Source of the DNA: Chloroflexota bacterium
GTDB lineage: Bacteria; Chloroflexota; Dehalococcoidia; Tepidiformales; Tepidiformaceae
Direction of reading: 5' to 3'
Length of the DNA: 14,031 nt
Assembly (NCBI GenBank): GCA_021823905.1
Contig: JAKALX010000048.1
Coordinates: 1-14,031, forward strand
The number at the start of each line of letters is the position of its first letter. Within the stretch, counting starts at the first letter, position 1. The notes under the pieces were generated by a model. The model made no database searches. It saw only the letters and a program-made list of their open reading frames with translations, and had not been told where the DNA came from. Below are positions 5,317 through 11,021 of the stretch, piece after piece. The translations under genes and the position numbers were made by a program.

Positions 5317-5874
5317 GTGAAACTCTGGAAAAGGTCGCGCAGCATTTGGATTCTGAGCGGAGCGCTGGTCGTTGCGTTCCTACTCATCGCTACCGCCGCT
5401 GCCGATTACGCTGTAGGAGTCAACGTACCAAATGGCTCGGCGTCTGGGTCGGTTGCGCTCTCGCGAAGCACGACCTGCTGGGGTCCATTGCACCCATATT
5501 CTTGGTGGCATGGCTTGGCGTACTCAGTCGATACGAACACCAGCGCCCACACGGTGTATGTCAACTACGTTGACTACTACGGAGGTGATACGAGTCCGCG
5601 TCCGCCTGAGTCGAGCTCAAGCAACTTTGTCTGGGGCCCGGACTCATGGGAGTATGGAAGTGACTCATCGCAGTCCTATCGGTTCGGCGCAGGAAGTGCC
5701 TTCAATCAGCACTCATTCTACTCATATGACATCACATTATGGCTGAATCGTAGTTTCAACTACAGCCCAGGTAGCGCAGTCACAACGATGGCGCAATTTG
5801 GAGCATCGGACGGTTCTGGGGGAGTATACTCGCAATGCGTAGATTACTCATATCTCCTTCTCTACCCATACTAG
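5317..5874 (+). CDS. Exported aromatic-rich protein, module 2
   Basis: A 185-aa secreted protein that I do not recognise. GTG 5317 has AGGAG (5303-5307) 9 nt upstream. The signal peptide is residues 1-29: basic KLWKRSR, hydrophobic about 11-24, and TAAA cleavage site before D30. The mature part is unusually rich in Tyr, Trp, Ser and Gly (SWWHGLAYS, YVNYVDYYGGD, YSYDITLWLN), suggesting a beta-rich surface or adhesive protein, with two cysteines (C54, C174) near its ends that could form a disulfide. Codon use and base composition are visibly more A/T-rich than its neighbours, which hints at transfer. It holds the same position in module 2 as the M23-like gene in module 1, and the lengths are similar (185 and 189 codons), but I see no convincing sequence similarity between them. 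Confidence 0.8.
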   Translation: MKLWKRSRSIWILSGALVVAFLLIATAAADYAVGVNVPNGSASGSVALSRSTTCWGPLHPYSWWHGLAYSVDTNTSAHTVYVNYVDYYGGDTSPRPPESSSSNFVWGPDSWEYGSDSSQSYRFGAGSAFNQHSFYSYDITLWLNRSFNYSPGSAVTTMAQFGASDGSGGVYSQCVDYSYLLLYPY

Positions 5875-5901
5875 TCGAAGCAAAAGAGAGGATCGAAGAT
5901 C

Positions 5902-6480
5902 ATGTTTCCCACGCGAAGACTTCCACTCATCGTCATCCCGGCATTGGTTGTTGTTTTGATCGCGGTCGGTTTCGCCGCCTGGAGCGGACTTGGGCAGGGC
6001 CGGGCTGACCCAGGGGTGCGAGTGGTCGATGGCACTGCACCCGGAGGCGGGTCGCCTGTCGAGCGCACCTTCAGCTCGGCCCAAGATGCGGTGGCATTTG
6101 CGTCATCACGCGCCGGCTTCACCGTGGGAGGGCCATCCAATCTTCCTTCAGGGTATGCGCTTGTCGAGGTAGACATTCCGCCGAAGCCGCCGTCATCCGC
6201 GCCTGGGGCGCCGCTTAGGGCGACCCTGAAGCTGCGCAAGGGTGACACCGGGTTCCAAATCCTCCTGGTCAACCAGCCCTTCACGTTCGATGGTGACGAC
6301 ACGAGCCACCTGATCGCCTCGCTTTCGGCCGGAGCGCGGGTGTTTAAGGTGGTGGGCGATGTGACCACGGACTACACCCTCCTGACGGCCTCTCGTGGCG
6401 CGGTTATCACCGCGCGCAATCCGAGTCCGCTCGCAGATGACGAGGCAGTCCGGATCCTGAGTTCGCTGCCGCAGAACTGA
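5902..6480 (+). CDS. Membrane-anchored protein with DUF4367-like domain, module 2
   Basis: A 192-aa protein: basic start (TRR), one transmembrane anchor (about 8-28), a Gly/Pro linker (about 38-56), then a globular extracytoplasmic domain. The domain reads QDAVAFASSRAGFTVGGPSN and LPSGYALVEV (61-90), a beta-rich middle with GFQILLVNQ, and ends GAVITARNPSPLADDEAVRI: the pattern of DUF4367-type domains, often attached to anti-sigma proteins. ATG 5902 has GAGAGGA upstream, 27 nt after the previous stop, so it is co-transcribed with the exported protein. The protein at 3233 shares the (V/L)PxGY segment but lacks the anchor. A role in sensing or restraining the sigma-region-4 protein is possible but unproven; the domain call is from pattern only. 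Confidence 0.7.
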   Translation: MFPTRRLPLIVIPALVVVLIAVGFAAWSGLGQGRADPGVRVVDGTAPGGGSPVERTFSSAQDAVAFASSRAGFTVGGPSNLPSGYALVEVDIPPKPPSSAPGAPLRATLKLRKGDTGFQILLVNQPFTFDGDDTSHLIASLSAGARVFKVVGDVTTDYTLLTASRGAVITARNPSPLADDEAVRILSSLPQN

Positions 6481-6494
6481 CCCAGGGGCACACA

Positions 6495-6538
6495 GGAGCC
6501 ACAGCGCGCGCGGGTCACGATCCATGCGTTGTGGCTCC
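6495..6538. terminator. Hairpin between convergent genes
   Basis: GGAGCCACA (6495-6503) pairs perfectly with TGTGGCTCC (6530-6538); pairing extends inward to 14 bp with two G-U pairs, leaving a 16-nt loop. It lies between the plus-strand gene ending at 6480 and the minus-strand maoC ending at 6565, so it can end transcription from both sides. No T-run follows on either strand. A run of ten G (6549-6558) sits beside it. Confidence 0.5.
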
Positions 6539-6564
6539 GGCCAGCGACGGGGGGGGGGAGTCTC

Positions 6565-6969
6565 TTACACCTCCGCGACGGCCTCGCCTTCGACCACCGA
6601 TTCCCCGGCCTGATTCACGGTCACGAGCTTCACGGTCACGAGCTGCTTGCCGTTGCCCGCGTCGGCGACGTTCGTGACCTCACCCTTCGCCGTCAGGGTG
6701 TCGCCGGGCCAGACCTGCTTCGTGAAACGCACGCCGTACTTCTTCAGGTTCCCCTTGCCCAGCCAGTCGGTCACCATGCGGCCGGTCAGGCCCATCGAGA
6801 GCATGCCGTGGGCGAAGACCGAGGGGTAGCCGGCAAGTCCCTTCGCCGCCGTGTCGTCGTGGTGGAGCGGGTTGAAGTCGCCGCTCGCGCCGGCGTACTT
6901 GACGATGTGCGTGCGCACCACGTTTTCGATCACGACCGCTTCGTGTTTGTCGCCAACTTTGAATGCCAT
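6565..6969 (-). CDS. MaoC-type enoyl-CoA hydratase/dehydratase, catalytic subunit
   Basis: A 134-aa single hot-dog protein. The hydratase-2 motif is complete: SGDFNPLH at 29-36 with catalytic D31 and H36, and the downstream FAHGMLSMG segment. It should hydrate trans-2-enoyl-CoA, or dehydrate (R)-3-hydroxyacyl thioesters. Its minus-strand ATG follows AAGGGGAAA and lies 16 nt after the stop of the companion gene at 6986-7462, which encodes the non-catalytic MaoC N-type half; the two probably form a HadAB- or ChsH1/H2-like heteromer. The length is usual for a single-domain MaoC subunit. A truncated, about 92% identical copy of its 3' half lies at 4543-4762. Confidence 0.9.
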   Translation of the reverse strand: MAFKVGDKHEAVVIENVVRTHIVKYAGASGDFNPLHHDDTAAKGLAGYPSVFAHGMLSMGLTGRMVTDWLGKGNLKKYGVRFTKQVWPGDTLTAKGEVTNVADAGNGKQLVTVKLVTVNQAGESVVEGEAVAEV

Positions 6970-6985
6970 GTCGTTTCCCCTTCGC

Positions 6986-7462
6986 CTACTGGTCGACCGC
7001 GCGCTCGGTCTGAACGCCGATGCTGCGGGCGGTGACGCAAAGGACGCCGTCCTGGTTGCGGTATTCGGTGATGGATTCGCTGAAGAGGAGCTTGCCGCCG
7101 CGGCGGCCTTCCTTCTCCCAACGTTCGCCGGGCCGGCTCGTGACGGTCAGCGTGTCGCCCACGTGGATCGGGTGGTGGTACTCGTAGTGTTGCTCGGCGT
7201 GGAGGCCACGGCCGAGTCCGCCGCCGCCGTTGTCGCCGCGATGCGGAGGCGGCGGGCCCTGGCGCGGGCGCGTGAGGTCGAGCGGGTAGTCGGGCTGCCA
7301 GTGGGCGCTGCTCTGGACGAACGTCGGCGGGACGATGATCCCGCCGAGGGCCTTCGTCTCCGGCGCGTTGGGGTCCCAGTAGACGGGATTGATGTCGAGC
7401 AGCGAGCGCGCGAAGAGCATCACCTGCGTGCGGTCGACGGGGAATTCGAAGCTGTCGGCCAT
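6986..7462 (-). CDS. MaoC N-terminal-type (FAS1-like) dehydratase subunit
   Basis: A 158-aa protein of the MaoC_dehydrat_N hot-dog type: FARSLLDINPVYWDP (17-31), GGIIVPPTF (40-48), and a C-terminal hot-dog strand set with VGDTLTVTSRPGERWEKEG (101-119). This half supplies the substrate tunnel and lacks the D/H catalytic pair, which the adjacent subunit at 6565-6969 provides. The start is ATG 7462: minus-strand GGAGGA lies about 7 nt upstream. The frame is open much further upstream, but that stretch runs antisense to the SDR gene and is not coding. It is the first gene of a two-gene operon, divergent from the SDR gene. Confidence 0.88.
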   Translation of the reverse strand: MADSFEFPVDRTQVMLFARSLLDINPVYWDPNAPETKALGGIIVPPTFVQSSAHWQPDYPLDLTRPRQGPPPPHRGDNGGGGLGRGLHAEQHYEYHHPIHVGDTLTVTSRPGERWEKEGRRGGKLLFSESITEYRNQDGVLCVTARSIGVQTERAVDQ

Positions 7463-7506
7463 GGGCTTCCTCCGTTCGGTGGATGGCCGCCATCGTAGGG
7501 CAACGA

Positions 7507-7534
7507 GGGAGGAGGGAGAAGGGAGGAGGGAGGA
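7507..7534 (+). repeat. G-rich heptamer tandem repeat with quadruplex pattern
   Basis: Four 7-nt units, GGGAGGA, GGGAGAA, GGGAGGA, GGGAGGA. Four GGG tracts (7507, 7514, 7521, 7528) are separated by 4-nt loops, a textbook G-quadruplex pattern on the plus strand. It is also an almost perfect purine mirror repeat. It lies in the divergent promoter region between the MaoC N-type gene and the SDR gene. Confidence 0.75.
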
Positions 7535-7594
7535 GTGTCGCTTCGTCGCTGGTTCGGGCAGAATCCCGCTGACACAAGACGGGGAGGCGATGCC

Positions 7595-8356
7595 ATGGTT
7601 GACGTCCGCGAGCTGTTCGATCTGACCGGGAAGGTGGCGCTGGTCACCGGGGGAAGCCGCGGGCTTGGCCGCGAGATGGTGCTCGCCTTCGCCGGCTGCG
7701 GCGCGGACGTGGTCATCGCCAGCCGCAAGCTCGATTCGTGCGAGGAGCTGGCGCGCGAGGTCGAACAGACGACGGGACGGAAGGCGCTTTCGGTTGCCTG
7801 CCACGTCGGGGAATGGGAGCAGGTCGAGAACCTGGCGAAGGTGAGCTACGAGCGGTTCGGGAAGGTGGACATCCTCGTCAACAACGCCGGGATGTCGCCG
7901 CTCTACGACCACGTGAGCAACGTCAGCGAGCCGCTCTACGACAAGGTGCTCGACGTGAACCTGAAGGGACCGTTCCGGCTTTCCGCGCTTGTCGGCACGA
8001 AGATGGCGGAAGGTGACGGCGGCTCCATCATCATGGTTTCGAGCACAGGGTCGCTGCACCCTCGCGCCGACATCATTCCCTACGCGGCGGCGAAGGCCGG
8101 GCTGAACGCGATGACGGTCGGGTTCGCGCACGCGTTCGCGCCGAAGGTCCGGGTGAATTGCATCATGCCCGGGCCGTTCCTGACAGACATCTCGCACGCC
8201 TGGGACATGGCGGCGTTCAACGAGCGGGCGAAGAACACGATCTTCCTGCAGCGGGGCGGTCAGCCGGACGAGATTGTCGGAGCGGCGCTGTATTTCGCCT
8301 CGAATGCGTCGAGCTTCACGACCGGGGCGGTGTTGCCGGTGGGCGGGGGAGGATGA
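7595..8356 (+). CDS. Short-chain dehydrogenase/reductase (classical SDR)
   Basis: A 253-aa NAD(P)-dependent oxidoreductase, normal length for the family. Rossmann glycine motif TGGSRGLG (18-25); NNAG (96-99); N122; catalytic S150, Y163 and K167 in PYAAAKAG; MPGP after the active site. It probably oxidises a secondary alcohol such as a 3-hydroxyacyl-CoA, or reduces the ketone. Basic residues after the glycine loop (SRK, 43-45) suggest NADP(H) is possible. ATG 7595 is preferred over upstream starts because GGGGAGG (7581-7587) is 7 nt upstream and the preceding 20 codons are not SDR-like. It is transcribed away from the hydratase pair. With that pair and the thiolase further on it covers the hydration, oxidation and cleavage steps of a beta-oxidation-like route; the substrate is unknown. 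Confidence 0.93.
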   Translation: MVDVRELFDLTGKVALVTGGSRGLGREMVLAFAGCGADVVIASRKLDSCEELAREVEQTTGRKALSVACHVGEWEQVENLAKVSYERFGKVDILVNNAGMSPLYDHVSNVSEPLYDKVLDVNLKGPFRLSALVGTKMAEGDGGSIIMVSSTGSLHPRADIIPYAAAKAGLNAMTVGFAHAFAPKVRVNCIMPGPFLTDISHAWDMAAFNERAKNTIFLQRGGQPDEIVGAALYFASNASSFTTGAVLPVGGGG

Positions 8357-8366
8357 TGAACGTGTA

Positions 8367-8398
8367 TTGAGGGAGCGCGGGCTCGGGTGGGGTATGAT
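8367..8398 (+). promoter_or_regulatory. Candidate promoter for a leaderless antitoxin transcript
   Basis: TATGAT (8393-8398) is one base from the -10 consensus and ends 6 nt before the ATG at 8405, so transcription would start at or next to the start codon. There is no Shine-Dalgarno before that ATG. TTGAGG (8367-8372) is a poor -35 with a 20-nt spacer. Confidence 0.35.
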
Positions 8399-8404
8399 TG
8401 CTCC

Positions 8405-8698
8405 ATGGTGCAGCTCACGGTCACGATTTCGGACGAGCAGATGCGGGCATTGCAGGCCGAGGCGCGACGCCGGAACGTTTCGGTCGACGCCGTGGTCGAG
8501 GAGTTGGTGCGCCGGGCGAGTGCGGCTCCGCGGATTCCCGACGACGCGTGGGCCGTAGTCGAGGGGGCACAGGCGCACTCGTTACGCACTGAGCCGGCAC
8601 TAACCGAGGATGAAGCGATAGATTTCGCAGTAGCCGCCACCCGGAAGGTGCGAGCCGAGCGAGCGGCAGGGCGGAACCTTGGCCCCAGTCATCCTTGA
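8405..8698 (+). CDS. Type II antitoxin, RHH-like, partner of PIN toxin
   Basis: A 97-aa protein. The N-terminus VQLTVTISDEQMRALQAEAR followed by VSVDAVVEELVRRAS is a typical ribbon-helix-helix DNA-binding domain; the C-terminus (LTEDEAIDFAVAATRKVRAERA) is the acidic-to-basic tail that usually wraps the PIN toxin. It neutralises the toxin and probably represses the operon. ATG 8405 places the RHH strand at the start, as in the family; an alternative GTG at 8387 adds six residues. No Shine-Dalgarno is visible for 8405, but a -10-like TATGAT lies just before it, suggesting a leaderless message. The gene overlaps the toxin gene by 20 nt. Confidence 0.82.
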   Translation: MVQLTVTISDEQMRALQAEARRRNVSVDAVVEELVRRASAAPRIPDDAWAVVEGAQAHSLRTEPALTEDEAIDFAVAATRKVRAERAAGRNLGPSHP

Positions 8699-9104
8699 CA
8701 CGAACGTGCTTGTCAGCGCGTTAATCGCACCGCGCGGGGCATCCGCCAGGATCCTTGCAGCCGCCCGTGCAGGCGTGTTCGAGCTCACGGTGTCGCCCGA
8801 ACTCGTTGCCGAGTATCGCAGCGTGCTGGCGTATCCTGAGCTGGTTCGCCGCACGGGGATCGGCTCAAAGGAGGCGGACGTGCTGGTTGCGGGGATCGCG
8901 GCAACCGCCCGTCTCGTCGATCCACTGCCGGGAGCCGCCGCTCCACCCGATCCGGGTGATGCGCACCTCTGGGCACTCCTAGAGGCAGTCCCTGACGGGG
9001 TGCTTGTCACCGGCGATCGCGCGCTCCTGGCCCAGGAACCGCCTGCTGGACGACTGATGACGCCGCGGGCATTTCTCGACGAGTTCGGTGCGGGATTCGC
9101 CTGA
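8679..9104 (+). CDS. PIN-domain ribonuclease toxin (COG1569-type)
   Basis: A 141-aa PIN protein, predicted Mg-dependent endoribonuclease that cuts RNA when not bound by the antitoxin. Acidic active site: D7 (VILDTN), E45 (ELVAEY), D94 (DPGDAHL) and D113 (VTGDRALL), all present, so the toxin looks intact. The start is TTG 8679: an in-frame stop at 8631 excludes distant starts and no ATG or GTG precedes the conserved VILDTNVLVSAL. It overlaps the antitoxin by 20 nt, the usual coupling for such pairs. This is a small mobile-type module inserted among metabolic genes. Confidence 0.9.
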   Translation: MAPVILDTNVLVSALIAPRGASARILAAARAGVFELTVSPELVAEYRSVLAYPELVRRTGIGSKEADVLVAGIAATARLVDPLPGAAAPPDPGDAHLWALLEAVPDGVLVTGDRALLAQEPPAGRLMTPRAFLDEFGAGFA

Positions 9105-9141
9105 CGAGCGTTGCCGGCCCCGTTGATGCTCGGGCCTGGCG

Positions 9142-9186
9142 CCGACGGAAGGGGGTGCCGGAGCGTCACCTGGTTCCTTCCGTCGG
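9142..9186. terminator. Hairpin between convergent toxin and thiolase genes
   Basis: CCGACGGAAGG (9142-9152) pairs perfectly with CCTTCCGTCGG (9176-9186), an 11-bp stem; the loop holds a further GGTG/CACC pairing. It sits between the convergent toxin (ends 9104) and thiolase (ends 9207). No T-run, but the position fits a shared terminator. Confidence 0.55.
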
Positions 9187-9206
9187 TCCCGCGGGTTGAG
9201 TCGGCG

Positions 9207-10349
9207 CTACGGCCTCTCGTTCGCCATGATGATCGTGCCGGCGGCGGCGAACATGCCGCCGACGCCCTGGGCGACGCTGATCTTCGCGCCGGGAACCTGG
9301 GCGGGGGCGGTGCCGCGGAGCTGGCGGACGCTCTCCTGGAGCGCGTACATGCCGTACATGCCGGAGTGCATGTAGCTCAGGCCGCCGCCGTTTGTGTTCA
9401 ACGGCAGCTTGCCGCCGGGGCGGGTGTTGCCCTCGGCGATGAACGCCGGACCCTCGCCGGGCTTGCAGAAGCCGAGGCCCTCGAGGCCGTACCAGGGGAG
9501 GTGGGCGAACGCGTCATAGACCATCAGGTGGTCGACGTCTTTCGGCGTGATTCCGGCCTCAGCGAAGGCCTTCTTGCCCGAGATCTGGAAGGCGGTGGAA
9601 TGGTGGAAGTCGTACATCTGGCTGACCATTGGCGACTCGACGCTTTCGCCGGTACCGATGATGTAGATCGGCTTGGTCGGGAAGTCCTTGGCGCGGTCGG
9701 CTGAGGTCATGATCAGCGCCCCGCCGCCGTCCGTTACAAGGCAGCATTCGAGCAGGTGGAAGGGGTAGGCGATGATGCGCGAATTGAGCACGTCCTCGAC
9801 GGTAATCGGGTCGCGGAATGAGGCGCGAGGGTTCCTGCCGGCCCATTCGCGCTGGACGACGGCGACCATCGCGAGCTGCTCTTCGGTGACGCCGTAATCC
9901 TTCATGTAGCGAAGGACGGGGATGGTGAAGCTCGACGGTGGGCCCGAGGTGCCGTAGGGGGCCTCGAACTGTCCGGCGAGGCTTGCCGCCGCGGCGCCCC
10001 AGCCGCCGGCGCCGATCCGCGACCGACCGCTCTCGCCGTGGGTGATGAGCACGGTGGAGCAGAGACCTTCGTTGATCGCGGCGGCGGCGTGGCGTACATG
10101 GAGCATGAACGAGCAGCCGCCCACGCTCGTGCCGTCGACCCAGGTGGGCTTGATGCCGAGGTAGTGAGAGATGGCGACCGGCGACTCGCCAGCGGTCGCG
10201 ACGCCGTCGATGTCCTTCGGCGTGAGGCCGCAGTCCTTGAGCGTGTTGAGGGCGGCGTCGGCGTGAAGCTGGATGACGGACATATCGGGAATGACGCCCA
10301 TCTGGGTCGTCTCGGCGGCGCCGACGACGGCAACGCTACCAGGCTTCAC
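9207..10349 (-). CDS. SCP-x/Ltp2-type thiolase-fold protein, DUF35 partner
   Basis: A 380-aa thiolase-superfamily protein of the lipid-transfer/SCP-x thiolase type. N-terminus VAVVGAAETTQMG; loop SVGGCSF with C79 at the usual nucleophile position; ECCLVTDGGGALI (201-213); VYDAF (277-281); NTNGGGLSYMHSG (318-330) with Y326 and H328; RQLRGTAPAQVPGAK. The C-terminal pattern is close to Ltp2 aldolase of steroid side-chain degradation, which works with a DUF35 domain, but C79 means thiolytic cleavage or acyl transfer is also possible. GTG 10349 is the start: GGGAGG upstream, and the GTGA overlap with the DUF35 stop shows translational coupling. Longer upstream starts run through the DUF35 gene in another frame. 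It presumably acts on CoA thioesters made by a hydratase and dehydrogenase such as those at 6565-8356. Confidence 0.88.
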   Translation of the reverse strand: MKPGSVAVVGAAETTQMGVIPDMSVIQLHADAALNTLKDCGLTPKDIDGVATAGESPVAISHYLGIKPTWVDGTSVGGCSFMLHVRHAAAAINEGLCSTVLITHGESGRSRIGAGGWGAAAASLAGQFEAPYGTSGPPSSFTIPVLRYMKDYGVTEEQLAMVAVVQREWAGRNPRASFRDPITVEDVLNSRIIAYPFHLLECCLVTDGGGALIMTSADRAKDFPTKPIYIIGTGESVESPMVSQMYDFHHSTAFQISGKKAFAEAGITPKDVDHLMVYDAFAHLPWYGLEGLGFCKPGEGPAFIAEGNTRPGGKLPLNTNGGGLSYMHSGMYGMYALQESVRQLRGTAPAQVPGAKISVAQGVGGMFAAAGTIIMANERP

Positions 10350-10762
10350 GCCGCACCTCCCACGGGCCGCCACTTGGGCAACGTAATGTCCTCGGTCGCC
10401 TGCTCGAAGGTGACTTCGACGGGCATGTCGAGCTTGAGCGCCTCGGGCGTCTGCTCGACGCCGACCATGTTCGTCATCATCTTCACGCCTTCGGCCAGCA
10501 TGACGATCGCGATGGCGTAGGGCGCGTCGAAACCGGGGGCGGGCCGGTGGTTGATGACGTAGCTGTGGAGCGTTCCCTTGCCGCTGGCCTTGAACCATTC
10601 GACCGAGCGCGAGGCGCATTCGGGGCAGAACGGGCGGGGCGGGAAGTAGACATGCGAGCACGACTGGCAGCGCTGCAAGCGCAGTTCGCCGGACTTCGTG
10701 CCATCCCAGAACGGCTTCGTCTCCGGGGTGGGTTGGGGGAGCGGTTTGCGGTAATCCGCCAA
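10346..10762 (-). CDS. DUF35 zinc-ribbon/OB-fold protein
   Basis: A 138-aa protein with an N-terminal helix (PETKPFWDGTKSGELRLQ), a rubredoxin-like zinc ribbon with C32-x2-C35 and C46-x2-C49, then an OB-fold (about 57-125). DUF35 proteins bind thiolase-fold partners and help present CoA thioesters; examples are the HMG-CoA synthase/thiolase complex in archaea and the Ltp2-ChsH2 aldolase. The start is TTG 10762: an in-frame TAA 7 codons upstream and no ATG/GTG between leave it as the only start before the conserved N-terminus; a modest GGCAGG lies about 8 nt upstream. Its stop overlaps the thiolase start (GTGA), so the two form an obligate pair. Confidence 0.92.
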   Translation of the reverse strand: MADYRKPLPQPTPETKPFWDGTKSGELRLQRCQSCSHVYFPPRPFCPECASRSVEWFKASGKGTLHSYVINHRPAPGFDAPYAIAIVMLAEGVKMMTNMVGVEQTPEALKLDMPVEVTFEQATEDITLPKWRPVGGAA

Positions 10763-10831
10763 GAGGTAGACCTGCCTTCGTTATGGGAGTCCGGTCCCGC
10801 GCGTGGGTTCCGGCTCAAGTTACAGCGTCTA

Positions 10832-10860
10832 TATCTACCGTTTACGGGAGGGTTAGGCAA
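10832..10860 (-). promoter_or_regulatory. Candidate promoter of the DUF35-thiolase operon
   Basis: On the minus strand TTGCCT (10855-10860), 17-nt spacer, TAGATA (10832-10837). The spacing is ideal but the -10 is weak. It would give a leader of about 60 nt before TTG 10762. Confidence 0.3.
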
Positions 10861-10906
10861 GTTCGGCGGCGCATGACGGCTTCTGGACTCGACGTGATAG
10901 GAACGA

Positions 10907-10941
10907 CAAATATCACATATTGCGTGGATTTGAGATATTTG
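10907..10941. promoter_or_regulatory. Inverted repeat overlapping the transporter promoter
   Basis: CAAATATC (10907-10914) and GATATTTG (10934-10941) are perfect 8-bp arms separated by 19 bases. The right arm overlaps the TTGACA of the transporter promoter, so a bound repressor could block it. It lies between the divergent DUF35-thiolase and transporter operons and may serve both. Confidence 0.45.
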
Positions 10942-10967
10942 ACAGTTTCTCGATAGGGAACAAGAAT
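10939..10967 (+). promoter_or_regulatory. Sigma-70-type promoter of the ABC transporter operon
   Basis: TTGACA (10939-10944), perfect -35, a 17-nt spacer and AAGAAT (10962-10967, 4 of 6 matches to the -10). The start codon follows at 11022. The region 10763-11021 holds this, the divergent promoter candidate and the inverted repeat, and no gene that I can support. Confidence 0.55.
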
Positions 10968-11021
10968 CGACTTCATCCAAATGCCAACTGACGGGCACTG
11001 GCGTCAAAACGAGAGGGGTAT

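Noticed and set aside
7507..7534. CRISPR array
   Set aside because: Seven-base purine units without spacers; no cas genes in the window.
7463..8578. Long minus-strand open frame continuous with the MaoC N-type gene (530 codons in total)
   Set aside because: It runs antisense to the SDR gene and start of the antitoxin. The conserved protein begins at ATG 7462 with its own Shine-Dalgarno; the rest is Arg/His-rich shadow sequence typical of high-GC antisense frames.
10346..10661. N-terminal extension of the thiolase through the DUF35 gene
   Set aside because: The extension is out of frame with, and fully inside, the DUF35 gene; the GTGA overlap and GGGAGG mark the real start at 10349.
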